A stretch of DNA of 64,000 bases from Nansenia antarctica (Eukaryota > Chordata > Actinopteri > Argentiniformes > Microstomatidae), in NCBI GenBank assembly GCA_963989245.1, contig OZ022358.1, positions 19,414,895 through 19,478,894 of the forward strand, in the 5' to 3' direction. Made by a program: the position numbers and the translations under genes. The notes beneath the pieces are model-generated. The model did no database searches. It had not been told where the DNA came from and saw only the letters and a program-made list of their open reading frames with translations. Shown here piece by piece: positions 10,834 through 22,215 of the stretch (position 1 is its first letter; each line of letters begins with the position of its first letter).

Positions 10834-13800
10834 ATGCAATTGGGCTCAGACGACACGAAGGACCGGGCACCATCTCCCACCCCTGGATCCGGTCCGACGG
10901 CTATCCAGATCCTCGACGAACACACTCACCTCCTCCAGGCGGCCGCTACAGCGTGCCAGGCCCTGAACACTCGCATGACAACCCAGGAGGCTAACCAGGA
11001 GCACCGCGCCACCCAGCTGCAGCACCTCATCTCTACGACCCAAGCGCTTACAGCACAGGTGGCCGCGCTCGCAGCCGTTGCCCCCCCCCCTGCTCTCCCT
11101 GACCCTGCCCAGCTACCGGCACCACCTACTGGACAGCCACGGGAGCCCCACCTAGCCAGCCCCCGCCCCTTCGACGGAGCCTTCGCCCAGTTCCGAGGCT
11201 TCATCCTCCAGTGCGAGCTGGTGTTCTCGCATCAGCCCAGCCAGTTCTGGTCGCCGGCAGCCCGGGTGGCGTTCATCACCAACCTCACCACCGGCGACGC
11301 CCTGAATTGGGTCCAGGCCACCCTCTGCGCCCGCCCTGACCTGTTCGGTGACTACGCTACCTTCCTCACAGAGTTCAAGAGGGTTTTCGACCACCCCACT
11401 GCAGGACAGGAGGTCGGGGCGCGACTGATGTCACTCCACCAGGGGAACCGGACCGCGGCGGCCTACTCTACCGAGTTTCGCACCCTGGCAGCCGGAAGCG
11501 GATGGAATGACAGGGCACTGCGATCTGCTTTCCGCCAGGGGCTGAGTGAGGCCATCAAGGACGAGCTCGTCCGGGACAGACCCGCCGCCCTGGACGAACT
11601 AGTGGCCCTAGCCATCGACGTTGACGAGCGCTCCCGGGAGCGTCGGAGAGAGAGAGGGCGCTACCAGACCAGCTCGCCACGCCCCCAGGACCCTATCGTC
11701 ACAGCCAACCCCTCCTCCGCACGGGAGTCGACCTACACCCCATGCACTGGCGAGGAGCCGATGCAGCTTGGTCGAGCCCGCCTCACCACGGCGGAGAAGG
11801 AGAGGAGAAGGGCCCAGGGCCTGTGCCTCTACTGTGGAGAGAAGGGACACCTCCGTGACACCTGCCCGTCCCTATCAAAAGGGGCAGGCTCACCCGAAGG
11901 GGGAATCCGGGTGAGCCGTGTCTCTCAATCCCCACCTACCACCAGCCCAGCCAGGTTCTCTGTCACCCTCTCCTGGCAGGGGCAGAACCTCACGGTCGAG
12001 GCCATTATTGACTCGGGAGCAGACGAGAACTTTATGGACGCCCAGCTGGCCCGCTCAGCTGCCGTTCCCCTCGTTGCCCTCGAGACCCCCCTCTCCGTCT
12101 CAGCCCTAGACGGACACAGCCTGGGGCCTCTCACCCACCGCTCTACACCCCTCTCCTTGACCGTCTCTGGGAACCATGTGGAGGAGATCCGGTTTTACAT
12201 CCTCAAGACCCCCCAGTCCCCGCTCATCCTGGGACGACCGTGGCTCGAGCTCCACATTCCCCATGTCAGCTATGGTGAGGGACGTATCCTGAGCTGGAGT
12301 ACCGCATGCTACGCCCGGTGCCTCCGTGCCGCCCATACCCCCACATCGCCTCTGCGACCGCCTCCGGCTCCCCCTGACCTCTCCTCCATCCCAGAGGTCT
12401 ACCACGACCTCGGAGAGGCCTTCAGCAAGGAGCGTGCTCGCACCCTGCCGCCTCACCGGCCCTACGACTGTGCCGTCGAGCTCCGCCCTGGCAACAAACT
12501 TCCGGTCAGTCGCCTCTACAACCTTGCCCCCCCGGAGAAGGCAGCCATGGACACCTACATCTCCGACTGTCTGGCTGAGGGGCTCATCCGTCCATCACAC
12601 TCCCCGGTGGCAGCGGGGTTTTTCTTCGTGAAGAAGAAGGATGGAACCCTCAGGCCATGCATTGACTACCGTGAGCTCAATGCCATCACCGTCCGGAACA
12701 CCTATCCTCTCCCCCTCATGAGCTCCAACTTTGAGCCCCTCCTTGGGGCCACCATCTTCACTAAGCTGGACCTCCGGAACGCCTACCATCTGGTCCGGAT
12801 TCGTGAGGGTGACGAGTGGAAGACGGCGTTCAAGACCCCCCGTGGCCACTATGAGTACCTTGTCATGCCCTTTGGTCTCACTAACGCCCCCTCCGTCTTT
12901 CAGGCCCTCATGAACGACGTCCTCAGGGACATGCTGGACATCTTTGTCGTCCTCTACCTGGATGACATCCTAGTATTCTCCAGGAACCCTGAGGAGCATG
13001 TCCAACATGTCCGCCTAGTCCTCCAGCGCCTACTGGAGAATCGCCTTTTTATTAAGGCTGAGAAGTGCTCGTTCCACACTCACTCTGTGGAATTCCTGGG
13101 GCTCATCGTGGAGGGTGGGTTGACTCGCCCTGACCCCAAGAAGACTCGGGCCGTCGTCGAGTGGGGCCAACCTACCACCCGGAAACAGCTGCAGTCATTC
13201 CTCGGCTTTGCCAACTTCTACCGGCGATTCATCCGGGACTTCAGCCGGGTAGCCGCCCCCCTCACTGCCCTCACCTCCCCCCTGCGCCAGTTCACGTGGA
13301 CACCAGCAGCCAGCGCTGCCTTCAGTGACCTGAAGAGGCTCTTCACCTCGGCGCCGGTCCTAATCAACCCAGACCCCTCTAGGCCCTTCATTGTGGAGGT
13401 GGACGCCTCAGACACGGGCGTCGGTGGCGTGCTCTCTCAACGATCGGAGGACCAGACCGTGCACCCCTGCGCCTTCTACTCCCGCCGTTATACCTCCGCC
13501 GAGGCCAACTACGACATCGGGAACCGCGAGCTGCTGGCGGTGGTGGAGGCGTTCCACGAGTGGCGGCACTGGCTGGAGGGCGCGGAGCACCCCTTCACCG
13601 TCTGGTCGGACCACAAGAACCTAACTTACATCAAGTCGGCCAGGCGGTTGAACTCCCGTCAGGCACGCTGGGCCCTGTTCCTCGGGCGGTTTAACTTCCA
13701 CCTCACGTTCCGTCCGGGCTCCCTGAACGCCAAGGCTGACTCCCTTTCTCGGCTCCATGCCGCAGAGGAGGAACCCACCACTCCGGACACCATCGTTCCA

Positions 13801-15306
13801 TCCTCCCGGGTCGTTGGAGTGGTCACCCTGGAGATCGAGGCGGTGGTCAGAGCTGCACAGCGCACCCAGCCAGATCCCCGACCGGGGTCCCCCGGCCGTC
13901 TCTTCGTCCCGGACGCCGTCAGGACCAAGGTGATGCAGTGGGGCCACGCCAGCCGCTTCGCCTGCCATCCTGGGGCCCTACGCACACTGTCCTTCCTGCG
14001 CCGGCGGTTCTGGTGGTCCACCATGGCCGCGAACGTCAGGGAGTTCGTCTCGGCCTGCCCTACCTGCGCTCGCAGCAAGGCATCCCACCGGCCGCCTTCA
14101 GGACTGCTGCGGCCTCTACCCGTGCCCGGTCGACCGTGGTCCCACCTCGCCATGGACTTCGTGACCGGCCTTCCCCCGTCCCTAGGCAACACGGTCATCC
14201 TCACCATCGTGGACCGCTTCTCCAAGTCCGTGCGGTTGGTAGCTCTGGCAAAGCTACCGACCTCGGCGGAGACGGCGGAGCTACTCACCACCCACGTCTT
14301 CCGGCTTTACGGGCTTCCCCAGGATGTGGTTTCCGACCGTGGCCCCCAGTTCACATCCAAGGTGTGGCAGGCCTTCTGTTCTGGGATTGGGGCCACGACC
14401 AGCCTCTCCTCCGGCTACCATCCCCAGACCAATGGGCAGGCGGAGAGAGCCAACCAGAGCCTGGAGTCGGCACTCCGCTGCATGTCCTCCCTCCATCCAT
14501 CCTCCTGGAGCAAGGACCTACCCTGGGTGGAGTACTCCCTGAACGCCATGGTGAATGAAGCCACCGGCCGGTCCCCCTTCGAGTGCTCCTTGGGGTACCA
14601 GCCACCCCTGCTTTCTACCCAGGAGGGCGAGGCGTCGGTACCATCAGTCCAGGCACACCTCCTTCGCTGTCGTCGGGTCTGGACCTCCGTACGCTCGGCC
14701 TTGCTTCGGGCCACCGCCCGAACTACCCGAAGCGCCAACCGTCGTCGCACTCCAGCTCCGGTGTACCAGGTGGGCCAGAGGGTCTGGCTCTCCACGGCGG
14801 ATCTCCCCCTCAATGTCCCCTCCCGGAAGTTGGCGTCGAGGTACATCGGCCCCTACGTCATCGACCGGGTCATCAACCCCGCTGCCATCCGGCTGGTCCT
14901 CCCTCACTCCCTCCGTCGGATCCACCCGGTGTTCCACGTCTCCCGGGTTAAGCCCCATGTCGCCAGCGACCTGATGCCACCAGCCCCTGCACCGCCCCCT
15001 CCTCAGTTGGTGGATGGCCACCCCCAGTGGGCGGTAAGGAGGCTCCTCAGGGCTCGTCGCTGTGGCCGGGGTTTCCAGTACCTGGTGGACTGGGAAGGAT
15101 ATGGCCCAGAGGAACGGAGCTGGATTCCCCGGTCCCAGATCATGTCCCCAGTCCTCCTCAGGGACTTCTATCGGGCCCACCCGGAGGCTCCGGGCCGGTC
15201 GCCAGGAGGCTCCCCCTCGGGGGGGGGTCCTGTTACGGCTGGGCCGTCACACACGCCCTCCCCCGCCCCCACAACCCGAGCACAGCGTGCTCTCCGCCGC
15301 AGGTGA
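10834..15306 (+). CDS. Gag-Pol polyprotein of the gypsy element, 1490 aa
   Basis: One uninterrupted frame encodes the whole polyprotein. In order: Gag with a retrotransposon capsid-like region (residues about 100-270); a CCHC zinc knuckle near 331-344 (CLYCGEKGHLRDTC); an aspartic protease with DSG at 393-395; reverse transcriptase with YLDD at 708-711; RNase H starting at about Asp857; integrase with an HHCC zinc region (about 1037-1083) and catalytic Asp1108, Asp1168 and Glu1204 (the last pair 35 residues apart); and a C-terminal chromodomain around 1400-1450 (VDWEGYGPEERSW). The final 25 codons are read from inside the 3' LTR. The ATG at 10834 is one base after the primer site. No premature stops or frameshifts were seen, so the element may be capable of movement. 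Confidence 0.95.
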   Translation: MQLGSDDTKDRAPSPTPGSGPTAIQILDEHTHLLQAAATACQALNTRMTTQEANQEHRATQLQHLISTTQALTAQVAALAAVAPPPALPDPAQLPAPPTGQPREPHLASPRPFDGAFAQFRGFILQCELVFSHQPSQFWSPAARVAFITNLTTGDALNWVQATLCARPDLFGDYATFLTEFKRVFDHPTAGQEVGARLMSLHQGNRTAAAYSTEFRTLAAGSGWNDRALRSAFRQGLSEAIKDELVRDRPAALDELVALAIDVDERSRERRRERGRYQTSSPRPQDPIVTANPSSARESTYTPCTGEEPMQLGRARLTTAEKERRRAQGLCLYCGEKGHLRDTCPSLSKGAGSPEGGIRVSRVSQSPPTTSPARFSVTLSWQGQNLTVEAIIDSGADENFMDAQLARSAAVPLVALETPLSVSALDGHSLGPLTHRSTPLSLTVSGNHVEEIRFYILKTPQSPLILGRPWLELHIPHVSYGEGRILSWSTACYARCLRAAHTPTSPLRPPPAPPDLSSIPEVYHDLGEAFSKERARTLPPHRPYDCAVELRPGNKLPVSRLYNLAPPEKAAMDTYISDCLAEGLIRPSHSPVAAGFFFVKKKDGTLRPCIDYRELNAITVRNTYPLPLMSSNFEPLLGATIFTKLDLRNAYHLVRIREGDEWKTAFKTPRGHYEYLVMPFGLTNAPSVFQALMNDVLRDMLDIFVVLYLDDILVFSRNPEEHVQHVRLVLQRLLENRLFIKAEKCSFHTHSVEFLGLIVEGGLTRPDPKKTRAVVEWGQPTTRKQLQSFLGFANFYRRFIRDFSRVAAPLTALTSPLRQFTWTPAASAAFSDLKRLFTSAPVLINPDPSRPFIVEVDASDTGVGGVLSQRSEDQTVHPCAFYSRRYTSAEANYDIGNRELLAVVEAFHEWRHWLEGAEHPFTVWSDHKNLTYIKSARRLNSRQARWALFLGRFNFHLTFRPGSLNAKADSLSRLHAAEEEPTTPDTIVPSSRVVGVVTLEIEAVVRAAQRTQPDPRPGSPGRLFVPDAVRTKVMQWGHASRFACHPGALRTLSFLRRRFWWSTMAANVREFVSACPTCARSKASHRPPSGLLRPLPVPGRPWSHLAMDFVTGLPPSLGNTVILTIVDRFSKSVRLVALAKLPTSAETAELLTTHVFRLYGLPQDVVSDRGPQFTSKVWQAFCSGIGATTSLSSGYHPQTNGQAERANQSLESALRCMSSLHPSSWSKDLPWVEYSLNAMVNEATGRSPFECSLGYQPPLLSTQEGEASVPSVQAHLLRCRRVWTSVRSALLRATARTTRSANRRRTPAPVYQVGQRVWLSTADLPLNVPSRKLASRYIGPYVIDRVINPAAIRLVLPHSLRRIHPVFHVSRVKPHVASDLMPPAPAPPPPQLVDGHPQWAVRRLLRARRCGRGFQYLVDWEGYGPEERSWIPRSQIMSPVLLRDFYRAHPEAPGRSPGGSPSGGGPVTAGPSHTPSPAPTTRAQRALRRR
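15219..15230 (+). promoter_or_regulatory. Polypurine tract of the gypsy element
   Basis: A run of nine G residues (15219-15227) and TCC lies immediately before the 3' LTR. This is the expected site for plus-strand priming. It is also coding sequence, since the Gag-Pol frame runs through it. Confidence 0.6.
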
Positions 15307-15745
15307 AGCTCGTTCCCGGTGATTGGAGGGTTATCCAGCCACAGTCAAACCCACACACCTGTCTCCACTCCCCAATCAACCCTCTGGCTACATCTACCCT
15401 GGACTCCCTTCAATCACCGTCAGTTCTTCCCTAAGAATGACCTGGCAAGTATCCGCTGTGATTAGTTATGGACTTTGCTCTTGTGCCTATTTCTTGTGAT
15501 TCATTGATATCTTGTGTACTGGCCTACCGTGGAGACTTACCCTGCTTTCCTGTTCCTCCACAGCCTATGCCAACCACTACCGCCATCCCGCCAGGTTGAA
15601 ACCCCCAGCCCGCCAGGCTGAAACCTCCGGACTCATCATCTGTGTTTCCACCCACCTGCACTGTAAATAAATACCCTACGGGGCTAACACTATATTCTGC
15701 CTCCGGTGTCGTGTCCTTGAGCTCCCTCGCCCCCGTGTCATAACA
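15231..15745 (+). repeat. 3' LTR of the gypsy element
   Basis: 515 bp, same ends and, by eye, the same sequence as 10307-10821. Its first 76 bases carry the end of the Gag-Pol reading frame (stop at 15304-15306). It is followed by the CTAAG target duplication. Confidence 0.93.
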
Positions 15746-16997
15746 CTAAGCACTGAACTGAGTAGAATCTGCATCTGGCTAGCTGACAATAAACTATCAA
15801 TACACCTAGGTAAAACTGAAACCATCCTATACGGATCCCCATCTAAACTCAGAAAGGCTGAAAATTTTAAAATAAAAGTGGGTAACATTAATATCACAAG
15901 AAAAGAGGATATTACATACCTGGGCTCCATCTTAGAGGCAAATCTTTCCGGAGATAAAATGGCAGCAAAAGTAATCAAAAAAGTGAACCATAGAACTAGA
16001 TTCTTGTACAGGATATCCTCACTTGTCAGTAAAAACACACTGAGGACCCTATCAGGAGCTCTCATTCAATGTCACTTCGACTATGCCGTAACATCATGGT
16101 ACTATAGAACCACAAAGGCCCATAAAACAAGACTCCAGACAGCCCAAAATAAACTGGTTAGGCTTCTGCTAGGCCTCAACCCTAGGACACATCTAACCGC
16201 TGCTAATTTTTTGAGCCTTGATTGGCTACGAGTAGTTGACAGAGTGCAGCAGCTTGCACTGGGCCTGGTCTTCAAGATACGCTACACCACAAAGACACCC
16301 AAGTACCTGTCAACATACTTCCAAAAAGTGAACAACGTCCACACATACAACACCAGAGGAAGCTCCACGAACCACGTTCAACCGCGTTGCACCACAAACA
16401 AGGGGTTAAACTCGTTTGCAAACTATGCAGTAAAAATGTGGAACGCCCTTCCTATAATCTTAAAGGAGTGCAAAACACTGCCCACCTTCAAAACCACTCT
16501 CAAAAAACATTTACAGGAGGCTGCAATCCGTAACTGGACCCTCTAAATCAAAAATCAGATTAAAAGACCCGAACTACCCACTGTACATACTTTGTGTTTT
16601 GTCCCCCGCCCCCACTGGTGGTGTATGTCCCCACCTGTCCTACCCGCTGTACATACCTTATGTTTTGTTGTATTGTTCTTCCCATGATGGATGTATGTTT
16701 ATCTTGTAGATAGTAATAGTTATTTGTCTGTATTATCTTGTAGATAGTACTAGTTTTTTTTTGTCTGTCTTACATGTAACGATGAATTGAGAATCAAGGA
16801 CCCCAATTGAAATAAGCCAGTGGCTTTCTTGGGTTTTTATCCTGTTAGTTGACCTTGTATGTAATATGTACTTTCATGTACCTACTTCTGCAAATCTTCT
16901 AATAAAGTTTTCAATCAATCAATCAATCCATTGACCAGCCCGGTACGGCTCGGCACGGCGCGCATTTGTATTCTACCCGTGCCGTGAACGGTGGTTA

Positions 16998-17650
<653 letters not shown>

Positions 17651-17689
17651 GGGAAATAGGGACAGCAAGGCATCAAGACATCAATAGTT

Positions 17690-17864
17690 AGGGGCGCTTA
17701 GGTGCCGCAGGGCTCCCGGTTCGATTCCAGCCGCGGACATATCCTGCATGTCATCCCTTCTCTCTCTCACCCATCCTTCCTGTCATAATCTCTACTGTAT
17801 CTGTCATTTAAAAGAAAAATATGAGTGGGACTGCCCCACTCAGAAAAGATAACTTAAAAAAAAA
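17690..17864 (+). mobile_element. SINE family S, copy 1
   Basis: About 175 bp. It starts GGGGCGCTTAGG, has a pol III B box (GGTTCGATTCC), a body containing ACATATCCTGCATGTCATCC, a distal AGTGGGACTGCCCCACTC inverted repeat and a short A-rich tail. The 13-bp duplication GACATCAATAGTT lies at 17677-17689 and 17865-17877, which fixes both ends. The second copy is at 56294-56464. Confidence 0.85.
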
Positions 17865-17877
17865 GACATCAATAGTT

Positions 17878-18920
17878 CTCGATAAGCACACCTGAAAACC
17901 TGTAGAACAGAAAACCCACTATTTGAGTCACGCGCCACAGAAGTAGCAAACACGCGTCTGGTGAGGACGAATGACCTAAAAGCCCAGCAAATGTTCCGCC
18001 ACGCACAAGTTCGGTACGGTAAGGCGGCTGGTGGGTTTCCGGCGTAACATGCTTAAAAGACAGGTGAAGTGATAGGGTGAGGTGGAATTGGGCTAGTTGG
18101 AAGGAGAGATAAGTGGGAGCGATGAGAAAGTTTGATATTTGGTGGATATAGAGGGAATGTGGTTAAGGCAGAGACAAAGTGATGAGAGGTTTAGTTAACT
18201 ACTCCTAATGTCATCAGTGTGACAACATCCCATGCAATACTAAAGGACGCTCAACATCAAAAGATAAGAAGAGAGTCACTGTCACTACTGTGTAGTGACT
18301 GAACATAATTTGAAATCTGACCCTCAGAAGCCTGCTTATTTATAGGGGTATGTTCAACGTTACAACCACAGGCATATTCATATTCATAGAAATCAGGACG
18401 TCTGGTTTGATTTGGGATCAAAGGAATTAGAGAGGAAAGGAGGGACAAGAACAATGAATACAGCAAAGAAAAAGAAGAAAGGAATGAGAGGGGGAAGAAA
18501 GACATGCACTGCCTTGGGCCAAATGGGCCAAGAGAGGGGAGGATGGGGGAAGGGAAGGGGAGAGATTGCTGATCGACAGTGAGGGAGTAAGAACAGAATG
18601 GTCAGTGAGGAAGAGAGGTTGATTTAGACTGACCTATGGAGGAAATGTTGATTCCAGTGTATTGAAAAATTCCTGTCAACTTGGCATAATAAATGAGCTC
18701 AGAATTTACTTTGGCTTCTTTTTTATTTTATTTTATTTTTTAATTTAGCCATAGCGTTGATACCATTGACATTCCTGATATAAAGCTGGGTCAATTCTTG
18801 CTATCCCTGTTCATATCAGTAACAGAACAGTTAATTGCAAGTCTGAATGCTTAATACACTACTCAAATGTAATTTCTGTACCCTGCCACACACAGCCAAA
18901 CACACAGAGACCAAACTCAA
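17878..18920. other. Non-coding stretch, purine-rich
   Basis: GA-rich plus strand from 18060 to 18640, then AT-rich sequence with a (TTTTA)n-like run at about 18718-18745. No gene, RNA or bounded element recognised. Confidence 0.5.
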
Positions 18921-18929
18921 AACCACTCA

Positions 18930-19645
18930 AGCTAGCACTTTTCAATGCCAGATCCTTAGCTAATAAGTCTCTCTTAATCAACGACTTCATTAGCTCCTAT
19001 GAACTAGATTTCTTATTTATAACTGAGACTTGGTTAGATAAAGATAAGAAGACACCAATTCTTATTGAGTCAGCACCCCCCAATTTTAGAACCTTAGATG
19101 TCGTTAGATCCCATAAAAAAGGTGGTGGAATCGCCTCTTTTTTCCGATACAGTTTTAACTGCATCCTTCAGGGAATTTTTATCATTTGAATATCTTTCAG
19201 TTGTTTTTAAATGTTCCACTCGAATTCTTTTTATAATTGTATACAGACCACCCCAATACTCTACTAGCTTCTTTAATGAACTTACAGAGCTTCTCTCCAT
19301 CATTACTACTGAATTTAATGGTCTGATCATTGCTGGTGATTTCAATATTCATGTAGATAACTCAGAGGACAACAAAGCCAAATAACTCTCTGTTCTGTTA
19401 GATGTTTTTGAACTTCAACAACATGTGAACCTCCCTACTCATAATGAACAGAGCCTTCAGTGTGGCTGCACCTACCCTCTGGAACTCTCTCCCCATAGTG
19501 ATCCGAAAACGCCCCCACCCTGGACTCCTTCAAATCAGCCCTTAAAACACATCTGTTCACCAAGGCCTTTGGCCCCTTGTCACTGTTTCTGTTTTCCTTT
19601 GTTTGTTTTCTGTTTTGTCTGTCTGACCATTTCCTTAGAATTGTA
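18930..19645 (+). pseudogene. LINE with internal deletion: endonuclease joined to RT C-terminus
   Basis: From about 18930 the translation shows an APE-type endonuclease fragment: NARSLANKS, then FLFITETWLDKDKK, and IIAGDFNIHVD near 19335. Near 19440-19450 it jumps to the C-terminal end of an L2-type LINE ORF (RAFSVAAPTLWNSLP). The whole RT domain is missing. Several stops and frame changes confirm it is dead. Confidence 0.75.
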
Positions 19646-19649
19646 AAGC

Positions 19650-20440
19650 ACACATTTCTTTAGATACTTGCAAGTCCGCAGTTTCGTACGTAATATCAAT
19701 CCACAATTTCCCAATGTCCCAGATGCCACTCCTATTGACACTCTATTGAAGCCTGCACCTGTCACAAAGGGTATTATATCTGTTATGTATGGTTTGATTT
19801 CCTCACTGCGCCCTACCTCATTACAAAATATTAAGAGGAGATGGGAGGAGGATCTGGGTGAGGACATTACAGAAGACCTGTGGGAGATTATTTTACATTT
19901 TTTTTGGTCTGACATTTTTAACACTATTTCAAATAGTATTGAAATCCCAATCAGTCCGACTGCCGTAACGGATTGTTTTGGTGTTCCTCCTACTACCTTG
20001 TTTATACCACGACATAAAGCTGACCTGGTGGCCTTTTCAACTCTACATAAAGCTGACCTGGTGGCCTTTTCAACTCTTCTGGACATAAAGCTGACCTGGT
20101 GGCCTTTTCAACTCTTCTGACCAGACGACATAAAGCTGACCTGGTGGCCTTTTCAACTCTTCTGGCCAGACGACATAAAGCTGACCTGGTGGCCTTTTCA
20201 ACTCTTCTGGCCAGACGTCTCATTTTATTGCAATGGAAGTCACCCACTCCTCCATCTCACTCTATGTGGCTCAGAGATATTTAGCATTTTCTTAAGATGG
20301 AGAAAATAAGATGTGTCATAAGGGGTTCAACAGCTCGATTTTATAAAACATGGGGTCGTTTCTTTACCTATGTTGGGGAACAGTGTTTAATTGACACCCC
20401 ATAAGCAATAATCACCTTTATCCTAGTATCATCTGGTTGG
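19650..20440 (+). pseudogene. L1/Tx1-type LINE ORF2 C-terminal fragment
   Basis: The translation shows the L1-family region before the 3' end: PPTTLFIPRHK, RRLILLQWKSPTPPS near 20215-20250 and a following LKMEKIRCVIRGST segment. It is interrupted by stops. A 45-bp in-frame minisatellite (20009-20219) has expanded inside it. Confidence 0.7.
20009..20219 (+). repeat. 45-bp minisatellite inside LINE coding sequence, about 5 units
   Basis: The unit begins CGACATAAAGCTGACCTGGT and ends CTTCTGGCCAGA. The first two units are shorter (35 and 39 bp), so the full unit arose by later duplication. A 45-bp unit equals 15 codons, so complete units keep the LINE frame (RHKADLVAFSTLLAR). Confidence 0.85.
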
Positions 20441-20739
20441 GATAATCTATCTACATGTATGGTGAAGTGTAACCCAATGTTTGTTTCTTATTTTTTAAAA
20501 TGTCTTTATTTCTCCTGTATAATCCTTGTCCTAATTATACAATCAATGTGTTTTCAATTGGCCATGTGTCCTAGCTATTTATTTTTTTATTTTTGGGGTG
20601 TGTGTGATTTATTTACTGTAGTCTACGTTCAATAGACTTCTATTTTGACAATATATATGTAGGTATGTGCAATATGTCATTGATATGTCTATATATGTAT
20701 AGTTTGACCTACTGCTGATTTTGTACTGTCATGAAAACT

Positions 20740-21370
20740 TCAATTAACAAAGTTGTGAAAAAAAGAAAGAATTGTAAAGCGTCCTTGGGTTTTATGAAAG
20801 GCGCTATAGAAATCCAAGCTATTATTATTATTATTTAAAACAAGTTTCAAGTCTATAAGCTGACATTCCACAAGGTTAAAGGCAGTCTGTAAGTAGCCAT
20901 GGGCCTTGGCAAGGGTAGAACCACAACAGTAAATGACAGTATCGTCAGCATAGAAATGGAATTTAGCATCAGGGACGTTTCTGTGCATCCACATAAATAC
21001 TAAACAAAATTGGATCCAAAACAGAGCCCTTGGGAGACATTTAACATTGTAGAAGAATTACCTTCAAAATGTATACATTGCATTCTGTCTGACAGATAAT
21101 TAGCAAACCAACCAACTGCTTAATTTGACAGACCAATATTCGACAATCGTTGCTTCAAGATGTAATGATCCACAGTGTCAAAGGCCTTGGAGAGGTTAAC
21201 AAAGAGGGCTGTGCAGAATTTCTTGTTGTCCAGTGACTCTATTAGATCGTTTGTGACTTTGAGGGAGGCTGTGATGGTACTCTGTTGTTTCCTGAAGCCA
21301 GATTGATTACTGAATATGTAATATGCTAGATGACTGACTTGGAGGAGAGGGTTTTTCCTCCACAACAACT
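20740..21370 (-). pseudogene. L2-type LINE reverse transcriptase fragment
   Basis: The minus strand encodes NQSGFRKQQSTITASLKVTN and then LSKAFDTVDH near 21185-21310, followed after frame breaks by FHFYADDTVIYCCGS near 20930. The 3' end has the AATAATAATAGCTTGGATT-type tail. RT motifs A to C are present but broken by stops and shifts. Confidence 0.8.
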
Positions 21371-21942
21371 ATCGCTGTCCAACACCACACCGAGAGGAGA
21401 TAGAAAGAGAGTGGGTCAGCATTAAAATGTAAGAGGTCACATATGTCTATGGATTTAGGGGATTTAGACGATTTTTAATCCAGGATGAATGGGGGACAGA
21501 CTTTAGATCTGAACATGAAAAAGGAAAAATTTATTTATCCTACACACCCATCTCTGACCATGACGTCCTTCCAGTTATATTCTGTACTCTTGACTTATCT
21601 GGGTGAATACCTTTTCCTCAGAATCACCAATCTTGTTATTGCAACTACATCCTCTCGTTGAGTTTACCTTCAGCAGGATCTGTTCCTGCAGTCAGATCTA
21701 GTTTAATCACACTGCTTCTTTTTCGTGTTCTGAAGAGGAGGTAGAGTGCTCTTGTCTATACTTTCAGAGGCAGTTATTGGTTTCTTTTTATACAAAGCTT
21801 TTCCTTTCAGCACTGTGTAAGGGTGTTTTCTACTGGGGTAGAGCTGGACTGGACTGTAGTGAAAGAAAGGGATACTCACAAAAACAGGCACACATACTCA
21901 CAGGCTGAATAGCATCATCTTAGAGCTGGACCTTACACACAC

Positions 21943-21983
<41 letters not shown>

Positions 21984-22160
21984 TTGAATAGCAGCAGATA
22001 CATTGAGACACTGAATTGAGTAGCATTAAAGGGAGGTTGTTAAGACTGTATGGATAATCTGTTTGGTATGGACACAAGCACCTCAGAGACAGGGAGTGAG
22101 TGTGTCTGTATCAGACTGCGAATGCACAAATCCAGTGTGTGTGTGTGTGTGTGTGTGTGC

Positions 22161-22215
<55 letters not shown>

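Larger units (their letters stand above)
10307..15745 (+). mobile_element. Intact Ty3/gypsy LTR retrotransposon, chromovirus type
   Basis: Complete 5.4-kb element with 515-bp LTRs starting TGTTACGG and ending CATAACA. The target duplication CTAAG lies at 10302-10306 and 15746-15750. The two LTRs look identical when read side by side, and the single gag-pol frame is open throughout, so insertion is very recent. The domain order Gag, protease, RT, RNase H, integrase, chromodomain places it with vertebrate chromoviruses such as sushi-ichi. It sits inside the LINE at 10001-16927, splitting its RT reading frame. Confidence 0.95.
10001..16927 (+). mobile_element. 5'-truncated LINE (L2/Rex-like) interrupted by a gypsy element
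   Basis: The first segment, 10001-10306, encodes the reverse transcriptase core: DTVDHH near 10003, GVPQGSILGPLLF near 10150 and FADD near 10243. The second segment, 15751-16546, continues the same frame after the gypsy insertion and encodes the RT C-terminus ending in a stop. An untranslated tail of about 380 bp ends with AATAAAG and (AATC)n. The element is bounded by CCAT. A second copy of just the tail is at 62423-62568. The N-terminal part and endonuclease are absent. Confidence 0.85.

Noticed and set aside
13659..14291. Antisense and off-frame ORFs within the gypsy element
   Set aside because: Shadows of the GC-rich Gag-Pol frame; they lack any domain and overlap conserved catalytic regions.
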